Shown here piece after piece: positions 11,189-22,616 of a stretch of 64,000 nucleotides of DNA. The notes beneath the pieces are model-generated. The model was given only the letters and a program-made list of their open reading frames with translations, was not told the origin of the DNA and did not search any database. The DNA is from Primulina eburnea (Eukaryota; Streptophyta; Magnoliopsida; Lamiales; Gesneriaceae). Position 1 is the first letter of the stretch. Each line of letters begins with the position of its first letter. Location of the stretch: assembly GCF_022965805.1 (NCBI RefSeq), contig NC_133108.1, forward strand, positions 36,653,361 through 36,717,360, given 5' to 3'. The position numbers were made by a program, and so were the translations under genes.

Positions 11189-13555
11189 TCAATTGAAATC
11201 CCTTAGTCTTTTCTTCAGCACGTCCATGGACTTTTTTCTGGCACTTTGCTTCGAGGCCCTGTTTGAAAGACTACCAAAAAGTCCATCAGGTGAATCTTTG
11301 TACTTTTCACAGATGGCAGCCACTTTTTTATAGTCAAGAGCATTGTAATTCTTTACCCGTATCACGGGATTCATAAAGTTTTCAGGCTGACTGCTCAAGA
11401 GAAGGTTTATCAATTGTCTGGCTTCTACCAAGCAACTTCTAAAGCTCCCATCTTTGTATATTTCATGTACGCCAGTTGAGTGAAACCTTTCATCCGCGAA
11501 AGATTCCAAAGCCTTCAAATCATTGTTAATGCTCATGACTGCATTAACACTAAATCTCTTCACACTATCACTGAGAAAAGCTCCAACGATAGAGTTAGAT
11601 ATATGTTCAAAGGCACCACTACCAACTTTGTACAAAGCATCCCGAGGTAAAATTTGTTGAGCGGTGGACAAAACAGTGTCAAGATAAATGACAACCTCAT
11701 TTATGTACTCATTCGCATGCTGAGATGCATCATCGGAAGTCCAGTTCACATTTTCAGAAAGTGCCATAAATTCATCTAATTTAGAGTTCACTAAACTCAG
11801 CAGAGAAAGATAAGCAGCATCCCTTGAGGTTCGAAAAACAACCTTGGCCGTTAAACTACCTTGCGGTCTATCGATTGATCTGCTGGGAATTCCACATTGT
11901 TGTGCAGCATGCTGGATAAAATAATCGCAAGCCCTCTCTAAAACAGCCATATTAGCAGCAATCCCCATTGCCTGAGACACACCAATGCTGCCACCATGAA
12001 TTGTGTTAAGTATGATTTCATTTAACACGTCAATCAAGAGCTTGTCCAGGTATTTCCGCACAAAATCAAAATAGTTCATTTCCACACCATAAGACAAGTA
12101 ATTGACAGAATCCTTAATAAATGAACGAACAACGCGGCAACATTCAGGCACCATGGAGGAGAAAGGAGCAATATATGGGAAGGCCGGCATTATGTCTGAG
12201 GTTTGAAGATGGAATAACAGCACATTTACCTGGTAATCTGACTCCTTTTTCATCACCATCTGCTCATACGAGTCATTTGCAATGACATCAGTAATTTGTT
12301 GTCGGCACTCAGTTAAAAGAAGCTCGTGATATTTGTCACGACTACTGTTTAAAGTCTCGAGAATCTTGGCCACTTCATAACCATACTGCCTGAGGGTTGC
12401 ACCGAAGAGGGTCACACAATCCTTTACCAGAAGGAGATGACTTGCAGTATCCATATGGGAAAACTGTTCTTCCAAGATTGATGTTACTTTAGCCACAGCA
12501 GTTTCCCACATTGTCTCAAGCTCTGTAGGTGAAAGTAACCCACCAGCAGTCCTTAAGACCCGGTCTTCAACGATAAAATAACCTGCAACAAGAGCTAAGA
12601 AGGTCCGATGGGATTCAAGGAACGGCTGGGTTGACGATATCTGTAAGTCTGAATTCAGCTGCAAAAAACGATTTTTGTGATAATATTCACGAAATTGATC
12701 TTGGATGCCAAGACAATTGTGAATGTGATAAGCTCGATAAAGAGGTGTCAGATCAAATTTTAGAACAGAATTCTCATTAATTTCTTCAACATCCAGTGTA
12801 TAGGTGAAATCTCCTAAACCCAAACAACTCTGCTCCTCTGCTTTTCTTTGACGAGCCAGCATGTCCTCTTCCCTTTGCCGAGCAGATGCAGCATATCCAA
12901 TAGCAGTTTGTCCAATATCCTTTGCAGCACTCCTAATTTGTACTAGCCATTCATTAACTTCACTGCACACCCTCTTCTCAATGTGCGTCTTTAGTAAGGG
13001 TATCCTCTTAGCTATAAGCGACTGCAGTGCCCTCACAGGAATGTTTTGCAAATATTTCTCAATCAGATCAACAGCTTTTAAAGCCGGATAAAATCGACCC
13101 TCAGAAACATGATAATTACACTTCACACAAAGATCCAACACTTGAACACAGCTCTTCGACATCTTAATGGCTTCGGTAACATTCTTCTTGACTGAATAAG
13201 ATTCGAGAAGCTCTTCAAGTTTCATAAGGAGAGCGCTACCAACCTCTTGTAACCTAAAGTTATCACTCGCCAGCTCACTTTTTAGCTCTTCTGCATCAAC
13301 CAAGACACCGCGTAGCTCGTCAACCGCAAGAATGAAATCTTCATAGTGAAGCTTGCAAAGCTCCTCAATCTCCACTTCTTTCTTTTTCACTACATGCTTA
13401 AGCTGATGCAAGAGCGCTTCAGGTTTTCCTGTCTCAAAAGAAAGCCTAACCATAGGTCCCAAATCCTCCCCATTACTGATCATAGTCGCAAGAACAGAGT
13501 CCTCGCCTGTATCACCATTCTCAGTCACAGTTCTCCTCTTAGTTTTTGCATTCAT
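11189..13555 (-). CDS. SEC15A: exocyst complex component SEC15A
   Basis: A 788-residue, uninterrupted coding region. It starts at [17 protein letters not shown], which aligns with the N-terminus I recall for Arabidopsis SEC15A ([13 protein letters not shown]), and ends [16 protein letters not shown], the family C-terminus. An upstream in-frame ATG at 13606 lies inside the 5'-UTR intron, so it was not used. SEC15 is a rod-shaped helical subunit of the octameric exocyst, which tethers secretory vesicles to the plasma membrane. In animals and yeast it links to Rab GTPases through its C-terminal half. Family landmarks include a coiled N-terminus (about 30-110), the tract [19 protein letters not shown] near 265 and [19 protein letters not shown] near 470. 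The length is that of the family, with no stops or shifts. It is intronless, as plant SEC15 genes are. The match is closer to SEC15A than to SEC15B. Confidence 0.97.
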   Translation of the reverse strand: MNAKTKRRTVTENGDTGEDSVLATMISNGEDLGPMVRLSFETGKPEALLHQLKHVVKKKEVEIEELCKLHYEDFILAVDELRGVLVDAEELKSELASDNFRLQEVGSALLMKLEELLESYSVKKNVTEAIKMSKSCVQVLDLCVKCNYHVSEGRFYPALKAVDLIEKYLQNIPVRALQSLIAKRIPLLKTHIEKRVCSEVNEWLVQIRSAAKDIGQTAIGYAASARQREEDMLARQRKAEEQSCLGLGDFTYTLDVEEINENSVLKFDLTPLYRAYHIHNCLGIQDQFREYYHKNRFLQLNSDLQISSTQPFLESHRTFLALVAGYFIVEDRVLRTAGGLLSPTELETMWETAVAKVTSILEEQFSHMDTASHLLLVKDCVTLFGATLRQYGYEVAKILETLNSSRDKYHELLLTECRQQITDVIANDSYEQMVMKKESDYQVNVLLFHLQTSDIMPAFPYIAPFSSMVPECCRVVRSFIKDSVNYLSYGVEMNYFDFVRKYLDKLLIDVLNEIILNTIHGGSIGVSQAMGIAANMAVLERACDYFIQHAAQQCGIPSRSIDRPQGSLTAKVVFRTSRDAAYLSLLSLVNSKLDEFMALSENVNWTSDDASQHANEYINEVVIYLDTVLSTAQQILPRDALYKVGSGAFEHISNSIVGAFLSDSVKRFSVNAVMSINNDLKALESFADERFHSTGVHEIYKDGSFRSCLVEARQLINLLLSSQPENFMNPVIRVKNYNALDYKKVAAICEKYKDSPDGLFGSLSNRASKQSARKKSMDVLKKRLRDFN

Positions 13556-14290
13556 GGTTGATATATCAAATGGAAACTCCTGTAGAAAAAGTAACATAAA
13601 ATTCATGATACTTTAACAATTCAGTACCTCCAAACACTCGTACACCTAGTGAGTTTTGTTCATAAAATGGAAAATTCAAAAGCATACCAAAGGCAGGAAA
13701 TGAACTAGTACACTGAACAAATAATTCCGCTTATGTAAAGCAAAACACAATCATGGTTATATAATTGGAAAATTGTTTCCTTTCTATATATAATATCTAC
13801 ACCAAAAGCAAAAAAAGAAAATTAAAAAGAAAAAAAAAAGAACAAATAGCTATAACCCATCTCAGAAAGAAATTGCCTTTTCGGGAATTTTGCAACCCCT
13901 TTATTAAGATCTATTCTTTCAAATCCTGACGAAATAAAAACCAAAATAGAAGCCAAAAAACAGAACACTGCAGGGTAACGGGACTTCATTCCATGAATTT
14001 ATGTTTCACATTTCATCGTCGCAAAAGTTGCACACCAGACAACGAAGATATGGGTGAAAAATGAGAAACAAAAACAGAAACTACACTCAAAAAAAATTAG
14101 TAGAATACAAAGTTTAAAAAAAAACACGCGCACACAGAGAAATTACTCCATCTACCTGAAACAGAGAAGATCGACTCTGATCAGAGTCAAGAAATGAGCC
14201 CCAGAATCCTGATTTGTTGTTTCGATCGAATGTGAGCCCAAAATTCCGTTTCCCCGGTTCCGAGCATTGATGAATCTTTCTGGGTTTCTT
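13556..14290 (-). promoter_or_regulatory. SEC15A: SEC15A 5' leader with an intron
   Basis: Just upstream of the ATG the minus strand shows an acceptor, TTTTTCTACAG, followed by GAGTTTCC, so leader exon 2 is 13556-13579. A matching donor, CTGTTTCAG/GTAGATGG, lies at 14156/14155, giving an intron of about 576 bp (13580-14155) and a first leader exon from 14156 to roughly 14290. Leader introns are common in plant housekeeping genes. The transcription start is not defined. Confidence 0.6.
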
Positions 14291-14637
14291 CTCTTTCTTC
14301 GGGTCCGAGGATTTGCTAATTCTTTTCGATGATTTTTATGATTAATTACTAGCTGGAATTAATGAATTTCTTTGAATCGGATTTGTTTATTAATTATCTG
14401 TAAATTATATCATCATACTCAAAGCGGTCATCGTATAAAATTATAAATCAATTGGGAAAGTGAGCAGACATTCCCACTTAAGCCAAAGAGTCCAATGCCC
14501 AATTTCACCGTACATTTTCTTTTCGAATTACTAAATTGTCTTTTATTATTCTTTTAATTCGTAATTTAATAACAATAATGTTCATATCTAAATCAATAGC
14601 ATATATAAAAGAAAATACGAAATCCGTGTTAGCGAAA
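14291..14637. other. intergenic, likely SEC15A promoter side
   Basis: AT-rich sequence between the SEC15A leader and the copia element 2 LTR. No gene is seen. It should contain the SEC15A promoter, but no TATA box stands out at a defined distance. Confidence 0.4.
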
Positions 14638-15176
14638 TGTAGAAATAACAAAATGTTTGAAGCAAGCTCGTAAAAGTAAAGTTGTACAATATGCATATCG
14701 TAAATGTCAAACAAAACTAAATCGAGATATGTAGCAAGTACAGTTTCTTTAAACAGATTCGTCCCCCGCGGTATGTTGTTCGATGATTTAATCGGACGTC
14801 TATTTTTCAGGATACAAGTCTGTAACATAGATCACTACGTTGGCGAACAAAAGAGTATCTGAACTTTATCAGCTGAACATGGAGCTGGAGCAGTTTTCGA
14901 AGGAAGAAACGAGAAGTAGAAATGCAGGAGAAGTAGATGTTTGCTGGTGTGTAATATGGCCTTGACATATTCCCAATTTTATATATATATATAGAAGCTC
15001 ATCTATATCACTATATTTTTTTCTATGTTGGACAAACCCCTATTTATACATATAAACTCATATATACCATTTTTTTCCTATGTGAGATAAATCCATCTTA
15101 TCTTGATTTCCATTCATATAAGGAAAGCTCTTTAACACACAACCCAATATATATTATATATATTTATAATCCAACA
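14638..15176 (-). mobile_element. 3' LTR of copia element 2
   Basis: The minus strand starts TGTTGGATTATA at 15176, right after a purine-rich tract. It ends about 14638, where similarity to the right-hand LTR stops. Shared blocks with 32008-32478 include 'gtttgaagcaagctcgtaa', 'gtaaagttgtacaatat' and 'acaaaagagta'. The LTR holds a TA-rich run at 14980-14994. Confidence 0.75.
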
Positions 15177-15190
15177 ATCCACCACATGAA
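15177..15190 (-). other. polypurine tract of copia element 2
   Basis: The minus strand reads CATGTGGTGGAT immediately before the TGTTGGATT LTR start. This is the expected purine-rich primer position. Confidence 0.6.
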
Positions 15191-17874
15191 TGAAAATTGA
15201 AAGTTATACGAAAGCCTTTTCTGATAAAGTTCAACAGTTGACTCTTGCATAGGATAGATAGGTATTATTACTCTTTGAACATTCCCTTGTGAAAGCATAA
15301 TAATTCACTGGTTGACAGTTGACGTGATGTCTTTGAACTGTACATCTGTTTGTGTGAATTAAAATATACTTCACACGTGACTCTTCTTGATACTCTTCAG
15401 TTCTCATGATTGTGTTCGTTTTGACAACACATCACTAGTTCTGCAAGAGAGACTAGAATTGAGCCTTGCAATTCCTTCGAAGTGGTCTCACTTCTCTCTC
15501 ACATAACTGATTCTATATTGTTTCTCATCAGAATCATTCAAAGTCGTTAGTTTATCCTCAACATTTATTATTTCATAATAGGAATGGACTATAGATAACC
15601 CCTACAGTGATTCTCCAAATTAGTGCGATTAGGTTGTCTCATGGAACCTAGTTTTTGGGATCTCCAGTCCGCGTAGGTTGAGTTTTCCTTCGCACCAATT
15701 TATTCTATAGGCTTGAGATCAATTCTCCTTGACGATTTCGTAACTAACTCTCTATTCAATCATTTGGTTAGCAGAACTACTACATTATTGTTTGACTTTA
15801 TATAGTCAACAGAAATAATTTCAGTTGAGAGTAGTTGTCTAATGGTATTGTGTCAACGACGTATGTGCCTAGACTTACCATTATACATATTATTTTGTAC
15901 CCTTCAATCGCAGATTGGCTAACACAATGTATGCATATAACCGACACATGTTTTTCTCATCTTGGAACATCTTCTAAGAATTGACGCAGTCATTTAGCCT
16001 CTTTAGCACACTTGTCAAGGGCTATAAACTTTGATTTCATCGTGGATCTGGCTATTACAGTCTGTTTAAAAGATTTCTAAGCAATTGTTCGCATCCTAAA
16101 GTGAATACGAATCATCTTGTAGATTCTGAGTGTTTCATATCATATATCTAGTTTGCATCAATGTATATTTCAATAACAGCAGGATATATGGTATAGTGCA
16201 ACCCATGATCACGAGTGTACCTTAAGTATCTTAGCAATCTGATAATTGATTTTCAGAGTTCAACTCCTAGATTACTCGTGAATGTACTGAATGTGCTTAC
16301 TGCATAGGATATATCTGGTCTTGTATAACTCATTAAGTACATAAGACTACCAATGACTCGAGAATATTCTAACTGAGACGTACTTTCACCTTGATTCTTT
16401 GATAGATGTTGACTAGTATCTATTGAAGTTCTAGTCAATTAATGAATCATCCTTATTGAATTTCTCAAAGATTTTGTCCACATAATATGACTGAATTAGA
16501 ACTAGTCCTTCTGAAGTTCTATGAATTTTAATTTCAATGATCACATGAGTTCGACCCAAATTTTTCCTGTCAAATTTTGATTTCAATAACTTCTTGGTAA
16601 ATTTAATCATCTTATCATTACTAACAATGACAATCATGTCATCTACGTAAAGACATAAAACGACATCCATTTTCATTGTTCTTTATGTATACACATTTTT
16701 CACATTCACTGAATTTAAATCTACTTTCTATCATGGCTTTATCAAGTTTTTTGTGACATTGATGCTTGTTTTAAGCCATATAGAGATTCACCAGCCCAGT
16801 CGCAGGAAATCCCTCAGGTTGTTACATGTAAATTTTCTCTTCTAAATCTCCATTTGGAAAGGGTGTCTTTACATCCATTTGTTGTACTTCAAGATTTCGT
16901 AAAGCGGCAATCGCAAGTATCACATGAATAGAGATTATTCTCGTTACAGAAGAATATGTGTCAAAGTAATCAAGTCATTCACATTGATGGTAACTTTGAT
17001 TACCGATCTGCCTTTATAATTATATATGGTTCTATTTGATTTCATTTTTCGTTTGAAAACCCATTTGCAGCCTAGTGATTTGCTTCCCGAAAGAAGATTC
17101 ACTAATTCTCATGTATGATTTTGTAAAATGGATTTCATATCGGAATTGATAGGCTCTTTTCATATAGGTCTCTCAGATGAACCAATTGTTTCATTGTAGC
17201 TTTGAGGTCCACTTTTCATCATGAAATTGATGAAATCCGCATCAAAAGATTTCTCAGTTCTAGCTATCTTACCACATCTATTGTCAATATCTTGGTTAAG
17301 CTCTTGTTCCTTTTCAATTGTCTCGTATAATCTTTTGGATAAACTTGGTTCTTCCTTAGATTTGCATAGAAATATGTGTTCAAAGAACGAGGAATTTCTA
17401 GTTTCCATTGTCATATTCTTATGAATATCAGGTATTTGAGATTCATCTACAAGAAATCGATAAACACTGTTGTTTTGAGCACATCCAATGAAAATGCATT
17501 CAACAGTTTTTGGTTTTATCTTTGTTTTCTTCGGAGTGGGTACTGCTACCTTGGCAAGACACTCCCACACTCGTAAGTATTAGTAGGAATGACTTCTACC
17601 TTTTCATAACTCGTATGAACTTTTATCTTGCTTTTTTCAGGGCACCTATTTAAAAGGTAATTTGCTGTAGAACAGCTTCCCCCCACATGTTCTGTGGTAA
17701 ACCAGAATTCAATAACAACGCATTCATCATTTCTTTCAAGATATGATTTTTTCTCTCTGCAATGCCATTTTGCTGAGAAGAATAAGGTGCAGTTCTTTGA
17801 TGTTTGATACCGTATTGAGCACAAAGCTCAGCAAATAGTGATTCATATTCACTTTCACGATCATTTCTTAGCAC

Positions 17875-17908
<34 letters not shown>

Positions 17909-18740
17909 CTCTTGTAGTTGAGAAATTTCTCAATTTCTTCCTCTTTACTTTTAATAAGATAGACATAAAAAAATTTTGTGTTATCGTCAACAAAAGTAAT
18001 AAAGTATTTATTTCCACCACGTATTTGCATACCTTTTAAATCACATATATCACTGTGAATTAGATCAAGTGGTTCACTATTTCTTTCATTGTTCGAAGAG
18101 ATGATCTCGTTAGTTTTGCCTCAACCCAAGTTTCACATTTGTGTTGTTTATCAATTTGGAATGCAAGAATGCTTTTCATGTTAATTATTCTATGAATTGT
18201 ATCATTATTAACGTGTCCAAATCTACTATGCCACAAACAAGAAGACTCAAGCAAGTACGAAAAAGTATTAACTTTATTAATCACATGTTTAATAGTCATT
18301 ACATTGAATTTGAACAAACTGTTGCTAACATAGCCTTTGCATACAAACATTCAACTTTTTGACAAAACAACCTTATCTGACTCAAAGACAATGCGGAAAT
18401 CATGCTTGTTAAGAAGCGACCCGGACACCAAGTTCTTACGGATTTCGGACACATAAAACACATTGTTAAGAATCAACTATTTTCTAGAAGTCATCTTTAG
18501 AACAACATTTCCTTGACCTTTGATCTCAGAAGTAGCGGAATTTCTCATGAATAGTTTTTTTTCCCATTCTCGGATTCTTCAAGAGTTGCAAACATCTCCT
18601 TGTCCGAGCAAACATGACGAGTGACACCAATGTCGATCCACCACTCCCTCCGGTTAGAACTCACCAGATTAACTTCTGATATTACGGCACATAGATTCAT
18701 GTTCGAAACCTCCTGAGAAATGTTATTTACCACATTCGCC
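15191..18740 (-). pseudogene. copia element 2 pol: protease, integrase, reverse transcriptase
   Basis: Decayed pol read on the minus strand. The protease region around 18600-18640 has WWIDIGVTRHVCSDKEMF, where the usual DSGA active site reads DIGV. Pre-integrase follows at 18060-18350 (LWHSRFGHVNNDTI). Integrase at 17550-18030 has GGNKYFITFVDDNTKFFYVY, LRNDRESEYES and YSSQQNGIAERKNH. Its last segment reads KTKIKPKTVECIFIGCAQN. Reverse transcriptase includes LYVDDMIVI near 16640 and SRVIGSLMYLMSYTRPDISY near 16330. The 15190-16250 stretch should hold RNase H but has no usable frame. Multiple stops and shifts make the whole gene inactive. Confidence 0.85.
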
Positions 18741-19537
18741 TCTTGGTTTCTCTATGGTTTCTTACACTCAGAGGCCTTGCGACCCATACCATCACAGTTG
18801 TAGCATTTTCCAGATAACTTCTTTAAAATGCCTCCTTTGGTTCCCAGGTTCATCCTTTTGTTGGAGGAAGAATATATTATCTTTTTCGAGCTTTAACCAT
18901 GCTCAACAACATTTGCATTGGCAGCAATTGGAGAAAATAATTGTCTTTCACAACTCTTGTTGTCTTCCTCAATTCGAATTCGAACAATGAGTTCTTCAAC
19001 ATTCATCTCATTTGCTTGTGTTTAAATTAATTTTTGAAATCCTTCCAATCTGGTGGTAGTTACTCAACAACAGTAGCCACTTGGAAAGATTCGCTCAACA
19101 TCATTCCTTCGGCGTGAATCTCGTGAAGAATCACTTGGATTTTTTGAACTTGACTGATAACCTACTTATAATCCATCATTTTAAAATCCAGAAAGCGATA
19201 TATATGAAATCTTGGCCCTGACATCCTCAATTTTGTATTTTTTTGTCAAGGGATTCCCATAGCTTTTTGGTTGTTTTCTTTTCGGAATACACATTGTAGA
19301 GCGAATCGACCAATCTATTCAGTACATAATTTAGGCATAGAAAATCAGAATAATTCCATGCCTCCAATGCACTGATGGATTCAACATCTCCCTCACCCTC
19401 TTTTAGTTTAGGAGCATCCTCAAATAGTAATCTTGCCAGGTTTAGTGTCGTCACATAAAACAGCATTTTCTACTGCCACCTCTTTAAGTCTACACCAATG
19501 AACTTCTCAGGTTTTTCACCGTGACTGCCTTGTACAA
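18741..19537 (-). pseudogene. copia element 2 gag, downstream part
   Basis: The minus strand from the Athila junction reads a gag with HGEKPEKF, then LNLARLLFEDAPKLKEGEGD, ALEAWNYSDFLCLNYVLNRL and KKTTKKLWESLDKK. This is the typical start of one copia gag group. A zinc knuckle near 18790-18810 reads CYNCDGMGRKASEC, with the usual histidine replaced by arginine. Stops at 19470 and 18740 break the frame. The first about 35 codons are on the other side of the Athila insert, at 31852-31956. Confidence 0.8.
19533..19537. repeat. left target-site duplication of the Athila element (tacaa)
   Basis: The five bases TACAA lie directly before the TGATAAGCAC LTR start and recur directly after the right LTR at 31852-31856. 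This is a perfect 5-bp duplication, normal for LTR retrotransposons. Confidence 0.95.
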
Positions 19538-21039
19538 TGATAAGCACGAACTATATAGCATTCTAGGGATTTTATTTTGTCGTATTTGTGCTTATCTGGC
19601 ATTTTTATTCCGAGTTTTGCGTTTATTTCGTCTCATTATGGCTATTTGCAGGTTTGACCAAAAGAGGGTGAAAACCAAAGAACTGAAAGAAAAGTCAAGC
19701 CTCGCAACGCTACATCAGAAATACCCGGAAAAATAGGAGAGAACATAAAAGCTTTGGGAAACAAAGGCCTATACACGGACCCCGGAGACGGGTCCGTGTC
19801 ATTCAACATAAAGCTGAAGAAGCACGGACCCAGGCACGGACCCCGGAGACAGGTCCGTGCCATTCAATTGCCGAGACACAATTTACAGAGTCTAGACGGA
19901 CCCCTACACGGGGTCCGTGTCCAATGTGTCCCAGAAAAATAATTTAATCGCAACTGCACGGACCCGATGCCGGAGGCATGCACGGGGTCCGTGTACGTAA
20001 TATCAAAACGAGATCCTGCGAAGATTTGCTCGTGATTTTGAAGAGGAATAAAAGAGGAAAACCTAGACATTAATTGGGGGTTGAATTTTCGGAGAGCAGC
20101 GGACCTGGAGAGATTTTGAAGAGAAATTTCGGACTCTGAAGGACAGCAACGGCTTGGGAGAAAATCGAGAGAAAGAGACGCGCTTAACACGCAAGAACCG
20201 CGCACCATCACTGAGATTTTCTCTTCCCTTTCATTTTCATTATTTTCAGTCATGAATTCAATTGATAGATTTGTTTCTAGCTTTGAATTTATGGAGTAGT
20301 TTTCTTTTGTGATCGGGACCACGATTGGGAAAAACGATTGATTTTTGTTTATTCGTTGGAGTATTTGATTTATAAAATTATTCTACGTTTTTTATTAATG
20401 TTTGCGTAATTTGCGTGCTTTTAATCTGGCCAATTATTTGCATGTTTGTTGGTTGATCTTGACTCGAAAGGAAATAGATCGAATTTAGCTTCAGAAATAT
20501 TAATCAACACACGGTTAAACCGACTAGAAATAGTATTCGGTTTCAGTGTGCGATTTTAGCGACAGCTGTAATTCTATTGTTGATAAATGCGTTTTTGTTT
20601 AATTAAATTCAATTAGAAATAATCGGACTGTTAAATGAAAATAGGATTATAAATTCTAGAAATAGATTTATAATTAAATCGGATAATTGCATCGTGACAT
20701 TGAATAATCTGTGATCATTTAATTCCAGTGCATGATTTTAATCAGAGTTTGTTACCATCGTGTGTTCCCGGTCATTTTATTTAAATTTGAAAATCCCTAA
20801 GTTCCAATCTTTTCTGATATTTGATTTAGTCATTAAATTCGCATAAATTAGTTTAAAATTCACTTAGTTGAAATAATAATCAAATCGCTCGTTATTGTTT
20901 GCCTAGATTAAATAAAATAATTGAATCTTAGTAATTAAATAATAGTCTCTGTGGGATCGATACTTGGACTGTTCGTCCATTTACTATAACTTGACCTAGT
21001 CCGCTTGCTAGAATTAATCCCAACCGAATTCGTCGGTCA
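19538..21039 (+). mobile_element. 5' LTR of the Athila element
   Basis: Starts TGATAAGCACGAAC and ends CGTCGGTCA; 1502 bp. It pairs with 30349-31851 along its whole length. Its first third carries four CACGGACCC-type stem-loops. An ACTATATAGC near 19550 could be a TATA element, but lies only about 12 bp from the LTR start, so the promoter position is uncertain. ORFs of 60-150 codons on both strands recur in both LTRs and look fortuitous. Confidence 0.95.
19773..19994 (+). repeat. cluster of four GGACCC stem-loops in the 5' LTR
   Basis: Four inverted repeats follow each other. 19773-19799 pairs ACACGGACCC with GGGTCCGTGT over a 7-base loop. 19822-19860 pairs GCACGGACC with GGTCCGTGC and has an inner repeat. 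19894-19920 pairs GACGGACCCC with GGGGTCCGTG. 19956-19994 pairs CACGGACCC with GGGTCCGTG and encloses a second small hairpin (GATGCC/GGCATG). The same motif is reused at 26677-26861 and in the 3' LTR. Function unknown. Confidence 0.85.
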
Positions 21040-21045
21040 AGTTTT

Positions 21046-21063
21046 TGGCGCCGTTGCCGGGGA
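21046..21063 (+). other. primer binding site, tRNA-Asp type
   Basis: TGGCGCCGTTGCCGGGGA lies six bases after the 5' LTR. It is the primer site known for Athila and Tat Ty3 elements, complementary to the 3' end of an aspartate tRNA. Confidence 0.9.
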
Positions 21064-21236
21064 CTATTCATTTGATATTAGGATAAATCATTTGTTTGAG
21101 ACTAGGCTTTTATTCTTAACTTTAAATTTTTCATTCTTTCTTTAGCATTTCGGTTAATTTTATTTCAGCTTTTATACTCTTGCTAAGCTTAAATCGTATA
21201 CCTAAATTTTTGATTTCAGGAGTCGACTTGTGTTAT

Positions 21237-22616
21237 ATGAGCCGTGCTCAAGACGTCGAAGATCTAGTGCCACTTGATCTAGAGATTGAAAGCACTCTCC
21301 GCAGCATCCGTAGAAATAGAAGAAACAACAACTCGTCTTTTGAATCTGAAGCAGAATCTGAAATAGACCGTAAACCAGAGGTTGAGGAAATGGCCGGAGA
21401 AGAGGATAATCGGACACTGATGGAACTTCATCGACCCGCATTCGGAGGTTATGGGTCTAGTATTGTGCGTCCCACAATACAAGCTAATACATTTGAGCTT
21501 AAACCGGGCATCACCCAGATGAACCAACTTCAAGTCAAATTTGGAGGATCACCTTCTGAAGACCCTAATGCACATCTGGAAAACTTTCTGTCAATCTGTG
21601 ACACAATCAAGTGCAATGGGGTGAGTACTGATGCCATTCGACTCAGATTATTCCCATTCTCCCTACAAGGAGAGGCTATGGAGTGGCTTCGAGACCTTCC
21701 AGCTGGCTCTATCACGACATGGGAAGGATTGGTCTAGTTCTTTATGCACAGGTATTTTCCCCCAACTAAGATTACACAGTTAAGAAATGAAATCACATCA
21801 TTTAGACAGAGAGATGGGGAATCACTGAATTCAGCATGGGCGAGATTCAAGAAGATGTTGAGGATGTGCTCGAGACATGGCTTTTCAATAGGCCAACAGG
21901 TTGAGACGTTCTATTATGGGGTGGATCCTTCTGTGAGATCTATGCTTGATGCGGTAGCAAACGGAAGCTTATATCGAAAAACGACGACTGCGGCACTGGA
22001 AATCATATCGAATATGGCCGAAAGCAATGTAGGTTGGCAAGATAACCGGAGGGAAAAGAAGGTAGGATTTCTAGAGATGGACGCTTTGACAGCGATCACA
22101 GCGAAGCTTGACGGGTTGACACATCAAATGGCACAGTTACAAGCACAGAAGTCAACACCAGTCAAGTCAGTGAATCAGATTCAAGGAAGTGCTGAAATGG
22201 TTGGTGGTTCATCTAGTGACATGCCATTCATGGCAGATATGTCCTGTGAGGGAATACAATGTTTCGGGGGAGACTCAGTAAATTATGTGGGAAACCAAGG
22301 CCGACAACAGTACAATCCATACAGTTTTTCATATAACCAGGGCTGGAGGAATCATCTGAATTTTGGATGGAAGCAACTTGAAACTTCTGTTGAGCAACTA
22401 CAGTTTAATCCTCCACAACATCCTACACAGCAAAGACCTCCTCAACAACCACCTAAACCACCACAAGGTGCAGGACCTTCTATGCCACCTGGTTTCAAGC
22501 CACAGGATAGCAAGTCGAATCTTGAGGATATGTTTGCCAAGTACATAGCTGGGAATGAAATGAGATGGCAAAACCATGATGCCATGATGCAAAGAGTGGA
22601 GACACAACTAGGGTAG
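21237..22616 (+). pseudogene. Athila gag, interrupted by one in-frame stop
   Basis: One frame begins at MSRAQDVEDLVPLDLEIE (an upstream ATG at 21180 is also open) and runs through a gag of the Retrotrans_gag type. Landmarks are ANTFELKPGITQMNQLQ, a LQVKFGGSPSEDPNAHLENF tract, LRLFPFSLQGEAMEWLRDLP and, after a TAG at 21735-21737, FFMHRYFPPTKITQLRNEI and LRMCSRHGFSIGQQVETFY. A glutamine/proline-rich tail follows (QQRPPQQPPKPPQGAGPSM). A second TAG at 22614-22616 separates it from pol in the same frame, so gag and pol were originally one continuous frame. Both TAGs sit where relatives have a glutamine codon, fitting CAG-to-TAG change. Confidence 0.9.

Noticed and set aside
13557..13606. Upstream start giving an 805-residue SEC15A
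   Set aside because: The extra 17 codons lie across the 5'-UTR intron acceptor and are not similar to the family N-terminus.
20220..20322. 152-codon minus-strand ORF in the 5' LTR, repeated at 30765-31175
   Set aside because: It recurs in both LTRs only because the LTRs are duplicates, lies antisense to the element, and has no recognisable domain.
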